Below, in pieces: positions 52,403 through 61,064 of a stretch of 64,000 nucleotides of DNA. This DNA is from Thermococcus sp. EP1 (lineage in GTDB: Archaea > Methanobacteriota_B > Thermococci > Thermococcales > Thermococcaceae). Below the pieces are notes generated by a model that saw nothing but the letters and a program-made list of their open reading frames with translations, did not search any database and had not been told where the DNA came from. Within the stretch, counting starts at the first letter, position 1; each line of letters opens with the position of its first letter. Made by a program: the position numbers and the translations under genes. Location: contig NZ_JXCG01000001.1 of NCBI RefSeq assembly GCF_001317345.1, positions 248,001 through 312,000 of the forward strand. The letters are read 5' to 3'.

Positions 52403-52790
52403 ATGTTTGATATAGAAGAATTTACTCGATGGATTAAACAGGCAGAGTATACACTTAAACTACTCTTGGGCATATTTTAAGGCTCAACAAGCCGGAGAAC
52501 TTGCAGTAAAAGCTCTTTTATACGGACTGGGAATAATGGCATACGGACATTCAATAAAGAAGCTCTTAGATGTTCTGTCAAAGGATATAGATGTCCCAAA
52601 TGAAATGTTTAGATACGCAAGGATTTTGGACAGGCATTATATCCCACCCAGATATCCGGATGCATATGTAGAAGGGTCTCCCTACGAATTCTACGGTATC
52701 GAGGATGCTGAGGAGGCAATTAAAGCCGCTAATGTCATAATAAAATTCATAATGGGTGTTGCAAATGATTCCATACGAAAAAGAGATTAA
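52403..52790 (+). pseudogene. HEPN-domain gene, disrupted near its N-terminus
   Basis: The first frame reads MFDIEEFTRWIKQAEYTLK and then stops within a few codons. Another frame continues Y-S-W-A-Y-F-K-A-Q-Q-A-G-E-L-A-V-K-A-L-L from about 52459, with R-H-Y-I-P-P-R-Y-P-D-A-Y further on, as in archaeal HEPN toxins. Compared with the family, roughly ten residues and the frame are lost at the joint. A short internal ATG at 52536 could still give an 84-residue piece holding the R-x-x-x-x-H region. A TATA-like TTTAATAAG lies near 52375. Confidence 0.75.
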
Positions 52791-53172
52791 AGAATACGTC
52801 AAGAATATTAAAGAAAAACTCGACCCCAAGCTGATTATTCTTCACGGATCAATAGCAAAGGGGACCTTTGGTCTGGGGAGTGATGTTGATCTTCTTGTGG
52901 TCTCAGATGAGCTTCCCAAGAATTTCAATGAGAGATTGAGATTACTTTACGAACTGGACAACACAAGAGCCCCGCTTGATATAAAGGGATATACAAGTAA
53001 AGAGTTCAAGAAGATGATATTAAAGGGTCATCCCCTTGTGTTAGATGCCCTAGAGGATGGGATAGTACTCTTTTCAAAGAAAGAATTCTTGCAAGAAGTC
53101 AACAAACTCTTTAAAAAGGCCAAAAGGTCATTTAAACGCATTGAAAATGGATGGATGAAAGTTAAGAGATAA
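52765..53172 (+). CDS. MNT-domain nucleotidyltransferase (antitoxin of a HEPN/MNT pair)
   Basis: A 135-residue minimal nucleotidyltransferase. The active site reads H-G-S-I-A-K-G-T-F-G-L-G-S-D-V-D (Gly28-Ser29, Asp40 and Asp42), the complete G-S-x10-D-x-D motif. In HEPN/MNT systems this enzyme adds AMP units to the HEPN toxin and silences it. ATG 52765 follows GGGTG by six bases and overlaps the HEPN end. The intact antitoxin beside a broken toxin suggests the pair is decaying. Confidence 0.85.
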   Translation: MIPYEKEIKEYVKNIKEKLDPKLIILHGSIAKGTFGLGSDVDLLVVSDELPKNFNERLRLLYELDNTRAPLDIKGYTSKEFKKMILKGHPLVLDALEDGIVLFSKKEFLQEVNKLFKKAKRSFKRIENGWMKVKR

Positions 53173-53213
53173 GCTCTCCGAGTAACACTCTTAGAAGATT
53201 CCTTCCTGACTCT

Positions 53214-53771
53214 TCAGATATTTTTAGCTATTTTCATTGTGATTGTGCTTTCAATTACTGCTGCAATGAATATTAGAACTATTGATATTCCCACAAGCTT
53301 GAAAAACTCTTTAGCATCTTCTTCAGTGATTATTTCTTCCTTCTTGCCTAAAGCGAATCTCAATACCTCATAGGGGATTTTAAAGCCAGTGGCTCCGGCT
53401 ATAATTAAGCCGGGGATTTCGAAAACGCCATGAGGAATTGTTAAGAGTAGGAATACGTTCAAATCATTTAATGATAATGCTTCATAAAATAGTGCACCTA
53501 AGTTCATGCCATTTAATACTAGATTTAAGAATGCCAAACCCCCAAAAGTCAATGTTCCACCAAAAGAAAGTATTAAAGCCGCTTTGAAATTGTTGGTGAA
53601 GATATAAGAAAAACTTAGCTTTTCTTCACTAAACTCTTTTTCCAGAAAAGGGGCAATATTTATGTCATTTTCATGAATTGTATAATGAGTTGAGAGTGAG
53701 ACTCCAAGGAGAAATCCGATAAAAAATAGTAAGAATGAAATGAAAATAGACCTGCTAACATTGTCGTTCAA
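53214..53771 (-). CDS. SpoIIM/DUF95 membrane protein, module 2
   Basis: A 185-residue paralogue of the gene at 51093: F-S-Y-I-F-T-N-N-F-K-A-A-L-I-L-S-F-G-G and I-P-H-G-V-F-E-I-P-G-L-I-I-A-G-A-T-G-F, then a C-terminal part (F-A-L-G-K-K-E-E-I-I-T-E-E-D-A-K-E-F-F) nearly identical to module 1. The start is a TTG at 53771 overlapping the upstream stop by four bases, with GGGGG before it. Same order and strand as module 1. Confidence 0.75.
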   Translation of the reverse strand: MNDNVSRSIFISFLLFFIGFLLGVSLSTHYTIHENDINIAPFLEKEFSEEKLSFSYIFTNNFKAALILSFGGTLTFGGLAFLNLVLNGMNLGALFYEALSLNDLNVFLLLTIPHGVFEIPGLIIAGATGFKIPYEVLRFALGKKEEIITEEDAKEFFKLVGISIVLIFIAAVIESTITMKIAKNI

Positions 53772-53986
53772 TTCTGAGCCCCCTTTGCCATTGGCAGGAG
53801 GAATTCTATGGCATATCCAAGCTCTGTGTAGATTAGTGTGAAGGCCAACATTACCCCAAGGAAATCTGTCGCTGATTTAATAGGGAGGAAGTCGTTAAAG
53901 AGCAACGCTATGCTCACAGTTGTTCCAAAAGCCATTATAAACCCAACGACAAGTAAACCAATGTACTTTCTCAGGGATCCTTTCAT
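53768..53986 (-). CDS. small two-pass membrane protein, module 2
   Basis: A 72-residue protein with two hydrophobic segments (about 8-30 and 40-62) and a short polar tail. It occupies the same place as the 65-residue protein of module 1 but shares little sequence with it. GGGGGAT precedes the ATG at 53986. An immunity or export helper is inferred from position. Confidence 0.55.
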   Translation of the reverse strand: MKGSLRKYIGLLVVGFIMAFGTTVSIALLFNDFLPIKSATDFLGVMLAFTLIYTELGYAIEFLLPMAKGAQN

Positions 53987-53999
53987 GATAAATCCCCCC

Positions 54000-54266
54000 T
54001 TAGGCCCACACCACAAGACCCACATAAGGTATTGCCTTAGCTACAGTTTTTAAACCAAACTTTAGAGCAAATTTTGTGGCTACTGCAGCGCTTCCTAATA
54101 CTGCAGTACCTGCCTTTACTCCACCAATAGCTTGTTGCCAATCTCCTGTTTTATGCCACCTATAGATCCCATATCCTATATCAAATTTCCCTTCTTCAAC
54201 AGCTCCTCCAACCACCACACCAATAGCCATCAACACTAATCCCAAGGCAAGCGCCTTTCTCCACAT
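54000..54266 (-). CDS. secreted hydrophobic peptide precursor, module 2 (circular-bacteriocin-like)
   Basis: An 88-residue protein with the leader MWRKALALGLVLMAIGVVV, nearly identical to module 1. The last 45 residues are a Lys-dotted Ala/Gly/Val helix set (I-G-G-V-K-A-G-T-A-V-L-G-S-A-A-V-A-T, then F-G-L-K-T-V-A-K-A-I-P-Y-V-G-L-V-V-W-A). Composition, size and Trp-containing C-terminus recall AS-48-like circular bacteriocins. A GGTGGTAATTA site precedes the ATG. The similarity is of type, judged by eye; no alignment was run. Confidence 0.6.
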   Translation of the reverse strand: MWRKALALGLVLMAIGVVVGGAVEEGKFDIGYGIYRWHKTGDWQQAIGGVKAGTAVLGSAAVATKFALKFGLKTVAKAIPYVGLVVWA

Positions 54267-54513
54267 TAATTACCACCAATGATTATAATTCAATGACAAT
54301 AATAAAAAGTTTTTTAGGAAAAAGTTGATTACCACTATTGAGGTTTTGAATTTGGGCTGAACACTTGTCAAAGATTTCCAGCCAATATTCGAACATCTCC
54401 AATTTAACAAATATCTACTGAACTGCGTAAGTTATCTTGTAGTTCCACAACCTTTTTATGTTATTTTTTATTGATGTAAATTTGCTAATAAGCCTCTTTA
54501 CGGGGGTGCTAAA
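54267..54513. promoter_or_regulatory. divergent promoter region, partly duplicated at 52196
   Basis: The first ~95 bases match the region 52196-52290: both begin ATTACCACCAATGATTATAA and both hold ATAAAAAGTTTTTT and GATTACCACTA, then TTTTGAAT. The duplicate thus includes the promoters of the two peptide genes. The A/T-run on the minus strand (ACTTTTTATT) is the likely TATA element. Confidence 0.6.
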
Positions 54514-55869
54514 ATGAAGTACATAAAAATAAAATTAACGCTTTTAATGCTATTACTCTTAACAGCAACCCCTACAAGTGCTTTAACAATTCCCATTGGC
54601 ACCCTCGAAACCAAGTACATAATTATATCCGAAAACCGCCCCACAATCCTAGGGGTCTCTCTAAATTATGATATCTCAATGAGTGAGTTATATGGCTCAA
54701 TAATAGAAGGAAGGTATGAAATAAGCCTAGCAAACTACAGCGTTGAGTATGCTATGTATACAGGAAAAAGGAAAATTATTTGGGCACCCCCGGTTAAGTC
54801 CTCAAAATTTATCCCCCAATATAATGAGTCCGTGTATCTTCCTGAAGATTTGAAAAAAATAGTGAAAGAAATTGCAGAGTCTAGTGACACCGTCGCTGAA
54901 TTTGCATGGCGAGTTTCGTGGTTTGTCCACAAAACCATAACGTATGAAGATGTTTCTTACATAACTGAACTTGGGCGTGTGATTTTTACCAAAAATGAAA
55001 CGAATTGGCTGATTGACGAAATATGGGAAAAGAAAAAAGGTGTTTGTAGGCACAAGGCAATTTTGGCACAACAAATGCTTAGATATGCTGGTATTAATGC
55101 AGAATACGTTGGAGGCTACGTTTTAGTCCCTGTAGGTGGAAGCCACAAATATATTGAGCCGTCCGAACTCAACACAATACCAGAGTTAGTACAGTTCTCA
55201 ACCCACACAGGCCTAGGCCATGCATGGGTTATTGTAAATGATCCTGAAGTAGGCTGGTATCCCATAGATCCAACAAGGCAGAGAGATCCTCTCCACCCGA
55301 TACTCCACGACAACATCGCAGTATACGTTGGAAATTACACCCCCTTTGCACCAGACGAAATTCCCCTTTTCAGACTCGAAAGTGTGCAAAATTACACCAC
55401 CAATGCTAATGAAGTGAGATATAAAGGTATGAAAATAATTGAATCCAGCGAAACCGGTATAGTGATTTACAACCCCAAAGACGACCAAATTGATTACTAT
55501 TCTGGTGGTTATGCGTTAATAATCCCCCAATCATTTAATTGGTCTTATGAGAAGTACTTCCAGAACAACACGATAAACACTAATATAACGGTAATACACA
55601 GAAAAGGAAAGTACTATGTTAAAATCGATGGAATTGAGATGCCTTTATATTTCACAAATGGGGGCAAGGTAGTAAAACCCCTGTATAAAAAAGGAGAGTA
55701 TTACGTGTACAGGGAAAGTGATATTCCCATAATAGACGAAAAGGCCTCTTTTGAGACACCATATTACTTGTTAAAGGTGGATGTAAAAGAGGATATTTTC
55801 ATGGAAATCCCTGGAGCTAAAATACCAAACTCACCTCTTCTGTTCCAGCGTGTGATCCTTCCATATTAA
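54514..55869 (+). CDS. secreted transglutaminase-like cysteine protease
   Basis: A 451-residue protein with a signal peptide (residues 1-23, K-Y-I-K-I-K then a Leu-rich core and T-S-A). The transglutaminase-core triad is in place: K-G-V-C-R-H-K-A (Cys178), G-L-G-H-A-W-V (His236) and P-I-D-P-T-R (Asp252). Many archaeal members act as proteases rather than crosslinkers. It is divergent from the module 2 peptide gene, so it might process the exported peptide, though this is speculative. GGGGGTG precedes the ATG. Confidence 0.8.
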   Translation: MKYIKIKLTLLMLLLLTATPTSALTIPIGTLETKYIIISENRPTILGVSLNYDISMSELYGSIIEGRYEISLANYSVEYAMYTGKRKIIWAPPVKSSKFIPQYNESVYLPEDLKKIVKEIAESSDTVAEFAWRVSWFVHKTITYEDVSYITELGRVIFTKNETNWLIDEIWEKKKGVCRHKAILAQQMLRYAGINAEYVGGYVLVPVGGSHKYIEPSELNTIPELVQFSTHTGLGHAWVIVNDPEVGWYPIDPTRQRDPLHPILHDNIAVYVGNYTPFAPDEIPLFRLESVQNYTTNANEVRYKGMKIIESSETGIVIYNPKDDQIDYYSGGYALIIPQSFNWSYEKYFQNNTINTNITVIHRKGKYYVKIDGIEMPLYFTNGGKVVKPLYKKGEYYVYRESDIPIIDEKASFETPYYLLKVDVKEDIFMEIPGAKIPNSPLLFQRVILPY

Positions 55870-55982
55870 TTTGGCCTCGTTCTTGGCTTTTTAGAACAGT
55901 TTAACATCCCAAATTTTCTAATAAATTCAATACAAAAAGCATCGAAAGATTTATAAATTAATTTTTGGTTATCAACATCGAC

Positions 55983-56060
55983 GCCCCGGTGGTGTAGCCC
56001 GGTCAATCATGCGGGACTCTCGATCCCGCGACCCGGGTTCAAATCCCGGCCGGGGCACCA
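55983..56060 (+). tRNA. tRNA-Glu (CUC anticodon)
   Basis: Acceptor GCCCCGG/CCGGGGC, anticodon stem CGGGA/TCCCG with loop CTCTCGA giving CUC, T-arm CCGGG-TTCAAAT-CCCGG, and encoded CCA. A TATA-like GATTTATAAATT lies near 55946-55957, about 30 bases upstream. Confidence 0.92.
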
Positions 56061-56066
56061 GAAAGC

Positions 56067-56144
56067 GGGCCCGTGGCTCAGCCTGGTCAGAGCGCCCGCC
56101 TGATAAGCGGGAGGTCCGGGGTTCGAAGCCCCGCGGGCCCACCA
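56067..56144 (+). tRNA. tRNA-Ile (GAU anticodon)
   Basis: Acceptor GGGCCCG/CGGGCCC, anticodon stem CCCGC/GCGGG with loop CTGATAA giving GAU, T-arm CGGGG-TTCGAAG-CCCCG, encoded CCA. It lies six bases after tRNA-Glu, so both come from one transcript. Confidence 0.92.
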
Positions 56145-56180
56145 AAAGCTCTTCTAAAGGAAACGTTTCGAGAGCTTTTT
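56145..56180 (+). terminator. hairpin after the tRNA pair
   Basis: AAAGCTCT (56145-56152) pairs with AGAGCTTT (56171-56178) and is followed by Ts. The T-run runs into TTTTTATACA, which may also be the TATA box of the helicase gene at 56205. Confidence 0.45.
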
Positions 56181-56204
56181 ATACACAAAAACCCAGTGAT
56201 AACC

Positions 56205-58178
56205 ATGCACGTTAAAACTTACATTGCTAAACTCGTTGATCTTGTGGAACTTGAAAGAGAGGCCGAAATAGAGGCCATGCGAGAAGAAATGCGAAGACTT
56301 AAGGGATATGAAAGAGAGAAAGTCGGTAGAGCGATTTTAAATCTCAACGGGAAAGTAATTGGTGAAGAATTTGGCTTCAAACTTGTAAAGTATGGAAGGA
56401 AAGAGCCATTTAAAACTGAAATTGGAGTTGGAGACCTGATTGTAATAAGTAAGGGGAATCCACTAGCCAGTGATCTTGTTGGTACTGTTGTAGAAAAAGG
56501 AAGTAGATTTATTGTGGTAGCCCTCGAAGCTGTGCCCTCTTGGGCCTTTAGAAACGTTAGAATAGACCTCTACGCTAACGATATAACCTTCAGAAGACAG
56601 CTTGAGAATCTTAAAAAACTGAGTGAAAGTGGTATTAGGGCATTAAAGCTTATTCTAGGTCAAGAAACCCCATTAAAAAGTTTTCCTGAAGAGTTCACCC
56701 CTTTTGACAGGAACTTAAACCAAAGTCAAACGGAGGCCGTAAGCCACGCCTTAGGAAGCGAGGATTTCTTTCTAATCCATGGACCCTTTGGTACCGGTAA
56801 AACAAGAACTTTAGTAGAACTCATTATACAGGAGGTCAAAAGAGGAAGCAAAGTTCTTGCAACGGCCGAAAGCAATGTGGCCGTTGATAATCTTGTAGAA
56901 AGACTTTGGGGGAAAGTTAAACTCGTCAGGTTGGGCCACCCTTCAAGGGTCTCAGTCCACCTAAAGGAATCAACACTCGCATTTCAAGTCGAATCCCATG
57001 AGCGATATAGAAGGGTTAGAGAACTGAGAAATAAAGCGGAAAGGCTTGCAATGATAAGAGATCAATACAAAAAACCCACACCACAAATGAGAAGAGGATT
57101 AACCAATAAACAAATACTTAAGTTGGCATATAGGGGCAGAGGGGCCAGAGGTGTTCCAGCTAAGGATGTTAGGCAGATGGCCCAATGGATAACACTAAAC
57201 GAGCAAATTCAAAAACTCTATAAATTTGCAGAAAAGATTGAAAGTGAGATAATACGGGAGATAATTGAAGATGTAGATGTTGTTCTGAGTACAAACTCCT
57301 CCGCAGCTCTTGAATTCATAAAAGATGTTGAATTTGACGTTGCTATCATAGATGAAGCCTCCCAAGCCACAATCCCAAGTGTTTTAATCCCAATTGCAAA
57401 GGCCAAACGATTTATTCTTGCCGGAGATCATAAACAACTTCCCCCAACAATTTTGAGTGAAGAAGCCAAAAAGCTGAGTGAGACCCTTTTTGAAAAGCTC
57501 ATAAGTCTGTACCCATCCAAGGCGAGAATGCTTGAAGTTCAATACCGAATGAATCAACTTTTAATGGAATTTCCAAGCAGAGAGTTCTACAATGGGAAGA
57601 TAAAGGCTGATGAGAGCGTGAAAGATATAACACTGGCTGATTTAAAGGTTAGAGAGCCCTTCTTTGGCGAGCCCTGGGATTCAATATTAAAAAGAGAAGA
57701 GCCCCTTATATTTGTAGACACCAGTGATAGAACAGACAAATGGGAAAGACAGAGAAAAGGTTCAACTTCAAGAGAGAACCCCTTAGAGGCCCTTTTGGTC
57801 AAGGAGATTGTCGAAAGACTTCTTCGAATGGGTATTAAAAAGAATTGGATTGGAGTTATAACGCCTTATGATGACCAAGTTGACTTAATACGTTCTCTCA
57901 TCGAAGATGAGGATATAGAAGTCCACACAGTAGATGGATATCAAGGTCGGGAAAAAGAAGTTATAATTCTATCTTTCGTCCGATCCAATAAAAATCACGA
58001 GCTCGGGTTTTTAACAGATTTAAGAAGATTAAATGTTTCTATAACAAGAGCAAAGAGAAAGCTTATTGCCATTGGAGATAGTGCAACCCTAAAAGAGCAT
58101 GATACTTACAAACGCTTCATAGAGTTTGTAAAAAGATATGGAAGATTCATAAGACTAAGAAACATGGAAATACACTAA
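56205..58178 (+). CDS. superfamily 1 helicase, DNA2/UPF1/IGHMBP2-like
   Basis: A 657-residue ATP-dependent helicase acting on DNA or RNA. In order: a beta-barrel-like N-terminal domain, Q-S-Q-T-E-A-V, Walker A G-P-F-G-T-G-K-T (193-200), A-E-S-N-V-A-V-D, Walker B I-I-D-E-A-S-Q-A-T, G-D-H-K-Q-L-P-P, V-Q-Y-R-M-N, V-D-G-Y-Q-G-R-E-K-E-V-I and N-V-S-I-T-R-A-K-R-K. The ATG at 56205 is chosen because the open frame above it runs through tRNA-Ile. Its end overlaps the MFS stop on the other strand by four bases. Confidence 0.9.
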   Translation: MHVKTYIAKLVDLVELEREAEIEAMREEMRRLKGYEREKVGRAILNLNGKVIGEEFGFKLVKYGRKEPFKTEIGVGDLIVISKGNPLASDLVGTVVEKGSRFIVVALEAVPSWAFRNVRIDLYANDITFRRQLENLKKLSESGIRALKLILGQETPLKSFPEEFTPFDRNLNQSQTEAVSHALGSEDFFLIHGPFGTGKTRTLVELIIQEVKRGSKVLATAESNVAVDNLVERLWGKVKLVRLGHPSRVSVHLKESTLAFQVESHERYRRVRELRNKAERLAMIRDQYKKPTPQMRRGLTNKQILKLAYRGRGARGVPAKDVRQMAQWITLNEQIQKLYKFAEKIESEIIREIIEDVDVVLSTNSSAALEFIKDVEFDVAIIDEASQATIPSVLIPIAKAKRFILAGDHKQLPPTILSEEAKKLSETLFEKLISLYPSKARMLEVQYRMNQLLMEFPSREFYNGKIKADESVKDITLADLKVREPFFGEPWDSILKREEPLIFVDTSDRTDKWERQRKGSTSRENPLEALLVKEIVERLLRMGIKKNWIGVITPYDDQVDLIRSLIEDEDIEVHTVDGYQGREKEVIILSFVRSNKNHELGFLTDLRRLNVSITRAKRKLIAIGDSATLKEHDTYKRFIEFVKRYGRFIRLRNMEIH

Positions 58179-59491
58179 TCCCTTTTTCTAATTTGTGGGA
58201 TCGGCCTTTTTGAAATTGAAGCACTAAGGGAAATTCCAAGCAATGGAACAAGAGGAAACATTGCCAGAAAGCTCATCACAGAGGCTGAAGCAAAATTCAT
58301 ATCAAAGCCTATTTGAGAAGCTACACCACCACCGATTAAACTTCCTAAAACGAATCCTGTTGAATTAACTAAGTTAGAAGTTGCTAAGATGCTCCCCTGC
58401 TCTTTTGTAGTACTCCTTCTCCCTATGAATGATGTTGAAGAAACACTTACGTAGGACCAAGAATAGCCCCAAAGGAGATAACTTGCAGTGCTTGAGAGGA
58501 GCAAGGAATAGCGGAAGTCCATTGGGACTAATAGGAAGAAAACTCCAAGAGTCCTAAAGAAATACCCCTGTACCAATCCTAAAACAGGGTTCCTTGATCT
58601 GAGCTTTTTCCCAACCCTTTGATAAAGCATTGCTGATGTTGAAGAGTTCAAGAGAGCCAATCCAAATACTTCTTGACTAGTAAACCCATTTTTTATTAAA
58701 AATACGGGCAGTTGCGTGGTATACATTCCAGATGATATCCAAAATAGGAAAGAAGACAAATAAAAGCCCCTGAATTTTGGTGATAGTTTTAGTCTTGTGG
58801 GAAGATGAATTAAAAAGTTAGGCAAGTATCTTCCCTTTTGAATCACCTGATTCACGAGAGGTTTGATATTGCTCCTATGAAGGTAAACTGGTGCTTCTCT
58901 AATAGTTTTCCAAGCTATAATGAACGCAGGAATATTTAGGAGAGCAAATAATAGAAGAAGCTCTCTAAAGGCAAGAAACCTGACAAGTATAAACCCAAGT
59001 AAAAGGCCAATTACCCACGCCCAACCCCCAATTTTGTTGAACTTTCCAACGCCTTCTTCCCATCTAGTCTTTCTAACATTTCTAAAAAGCAAAACAATTG
59101 GTATAGAGACTGTTGACGCCAAGAAGAATGAATAAAGGGCATTAACGAGAATTAGTTCCCAAAAGTTTGATACAAGTGAAAGAGCGCTGAGGAATACGGA
59201 TACACTAAAAAAGCCCATTAAGATAAAAAGCTTCCTTTTAAGAAGTTTATCACTTAATTTACCCCAGAAAACTGTCCCTAATGTTGATGCAAATGCTGAC
59301 AGAGAAGTTAACAGGCCTATTTCACCTGCCTCAGCACCAAGCTGGAGTGCATAAAGGGAGATGATTTGAGAAGATCCACCCGTAGCTACCTTAAACGGAA
59401 TGAAAGAGTAAAACCACCTAGGCATCTTGGAATTTGAACTAAGCAGGGAAGCTTTTCTAGCCTGCATTGTTGCATTTACTTTTTTCCTCAT
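58175..59491 (-). CDS. MFS transporter
   Basis: A 438-residue transporter with about 12 membrane segments. The loop after segment 2 reads G-K-L-S-D-K-L-L-K-R-K, the MFS motif A form (G-x-x-x-D-R/K-x-x-R/K). The N-terminal ~25 residues are basic and polar. GTGGTGGTT precedes the ATG, and a minus-strand TATA-like TTTATAAA lies at 59531-59538. Substrate unknown; drug or metabolite export is common for such lone genes. Confidence 0.8.
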   Translation of the reverse strand: MRKKVNATMQARKASLLSSNSKMPRWFYSFIPFKVATGGSSQIISLYALQLGAEAGEIGLLTSLSAFASTLGTVFWGKLSDKLLKRKLFILMGFFSVSVFLSALSLVSNFWELILVNALYSFFLASTVSIPIVLLFRNVRKTRWEEGVGKFNKIGGWAWVIGLLLGFILVRFLAFRELLLLFALLNIPAFIIAWKTIREAPVYLHRSNIKPLVNQVIQKGRYLPNFLIHLPTRLKLSPKFRGFYLSSFLFWISSGMYTTQLPVFLIKNGFTSQEVFGLALLNSSTSAMLYQRVGKKLRSRNPVLGLVQGYFFRTLGVFFLLVPMDFRYSLLLSSTASYLLWGYSWSYVSVSSTSFIGRRSTTKEQGSILATSNLVNSTGFVLGSLIGGGVASQIGFDMNFASASVMSFLAMFPLVPLLGISLSASISKRPIPQIRKRD

Positions 59492-59597
59492 TTTTCAACC
59501 ACCACGATACTCTCGCCGAACGAAGTTTGCTTTATAAAACTTTGGGACGCAAAAAGAGGCCTAATGAACAGAGATGAGCAAGAAAGAAGAGAAAAAT

Positions 59598-60929
59598 TTA
59601 CCAACCTTGAACATTTTCAAGAGCCTTATCTCCAACCTTACCCTCTTCAACATCAGTTATTGCCTGTTCAAGCCTGTTGAGGCCCTCTTCGAGGATTTCT
59701 TCCTCAATTGTAAGTGGGGGTTGGATCCTCAACACATTTCCCTGGAGAAAGGCAATAATTAAACCAAGTTCATAGGCTCTCCATACAATCTTTTTAGCCT
59801 CATCATAGGCCCTTTCTTTGGTCTCCCTGTTCTTTACCAGATCGATTCCTATCATCAACCCCTTACCTCTGACATCCCCAATCAATTGGTGCTCTTCTTT
59901 CATCTTGTTAAGTCTTCTCATGATGTAATCTCCAAGCTTTTCGGCACGTTTAAGCAGATCCTTCTCCTCTATCTCCTCTATAACAGCAAGTGCTGCCCTG
60001 CTTATAAGTGGATTTCCACTCAACGTAAAGGCATGCCCCAAAGTAGGAAGAGAATCCATAATTTCCGCTTTTCCAATAACAGCACTTACAGGCAAACCCC
60101 CACCCAAAGGTTTGGCTACTGTTAATATATCCGGCTCAACCCCAAAATGTTCTATTGCAAACCATTTCCCAGTTCTCCCAAGTCCACTCTGCACTTCATC
60201 AACGACTAGAAGAATCCCATGCTCATCTAAGATTTTCTTGATTCTTTTAAAGTAATTTGTGGGTGGCACAACCATTCCAGCGTCTCCCTGAATTGGTTCG
60301 GCAAAAAGAGCTGCAACTCCGTCCGCATAAACCTCTCCTTCAAATTTGGCTTTAATGTACTCAACACACTCCATCTTACAAGAGCTCTTTTCTTTGCCGA
60401 AAGGACACCTGTAACAATCTGGGTAAGGGATGTAATGAACATCGCTAAGCTCTCCAACCAGGGCCCTGACGTGAAAATCCAAACCCGTAATGCTCGAGGC
60501 ACCATAAGTACAGCCATAATAACTTTTGAGATAGCTCAGAATAATCCTCCTCTTTGTATATGCCCGAACAAATTTTATTGCCCCATCATTGGCATCACTT
60601 CCACTCAAACCAAGAGATACTTTTGGATTTTCTACAGGCGAAATTTCAGCGAGCTTTTCAGCTAAAAGGAGTGGTTCTAGGGTAAAGCCATAAACAAAGG
60701 TAAAGTGAATAAGCCTTTCCACTTGTTCCTTTATTGCCTTCACAACCCTTTCGTTATTATGACCTACATTCTGAACCGCGGCATCACTTAGAAAATCTAT
60801 GTATTCTCTCCCTTCTATATCCCAAACTCTCGCATTATTGGCCCTAACCCCAACTATAGGGGCATAATTAACGCGAGAAGCTTTTGGAAAGATCTTGCCA
60901 TATCGTTCAATTACTTCTTCTTTTTTCAT
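59598..60929 (-). CDS. class III PLP aminotransferase family protein (aminotransferase or amino-acid racemase)
   Basis: A 443-residue fold type I PLP enzyme. It has [25 protein letters not shown] and the PLP lysine in [11 protein letters not shown]. In Thermococcales, related proteins include ornithine aminotransferase-like enzymes and broad-specificity amino-acid racemases, which share this sequence pattern. A Cys-rich insert (C-Y-R-C-P-F-G-K ... C-K-M-E-C) near 175-195 is notable. It is divergent from an Lrp-type regulator, which points to amino-acid metabolism. Confidence 0.8.
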   Translation of the reverse strand: MKKEEVIERYGKIFPKASRVNYAPIVGVRANNARVWDIEGREYIDFLSDAAVQNVGHNNERVVKAIKEQVERLIHFTFVYGFTLEPLLLAEKLAEISPVENPKVSLGLSGSDANDGAIKFVRAYTKRRIILSYLKSYYGCTYGASSITGLDFHVRALVGELSDVHYIPYPDCYRCPFGKEKSSCKMECVEYIKAKFEGEVYADGVAALFAEPIQGDAGMVVPPTNYFKRIKKILDEHGILLVVDEVQSGLGRTGKWFAIEHFGVEPDILTVAKPLGGGLPVSAVIGKAEIMDSLPTLGHAFTLSGNPLISRAALAVIEEIEEKDLLKRAEKLGDYIMRRLNKMKEEHQLIGDVRGKGLMIGIDLVKNRETKERAYDEAKKIVWRAYELGLIIAFLQGNVLRIQPPLTIEEEILEEGLNRLEQAITDVEEGKVGDKALENVQGW

Positions 60930-61064
60930 GGTTTCACCGCTTGATATATGCGTTTGAAATTAATAGAAGTTTCGGTCAATTTCTGCTTAATCTGACAAAA
61001 AGATTAGAATATATTTAAAAACCAACAACACAATATTTAAACAAAATGCTAATTGGTGATAAAG

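Noticed and set aside
56073-56204. Helicase start upstream within the tRNA gene
   Set aside because: The open frame runs through tRNA-Ile, which has full cloverleaf structure; the first suitable ATG is at 56205.
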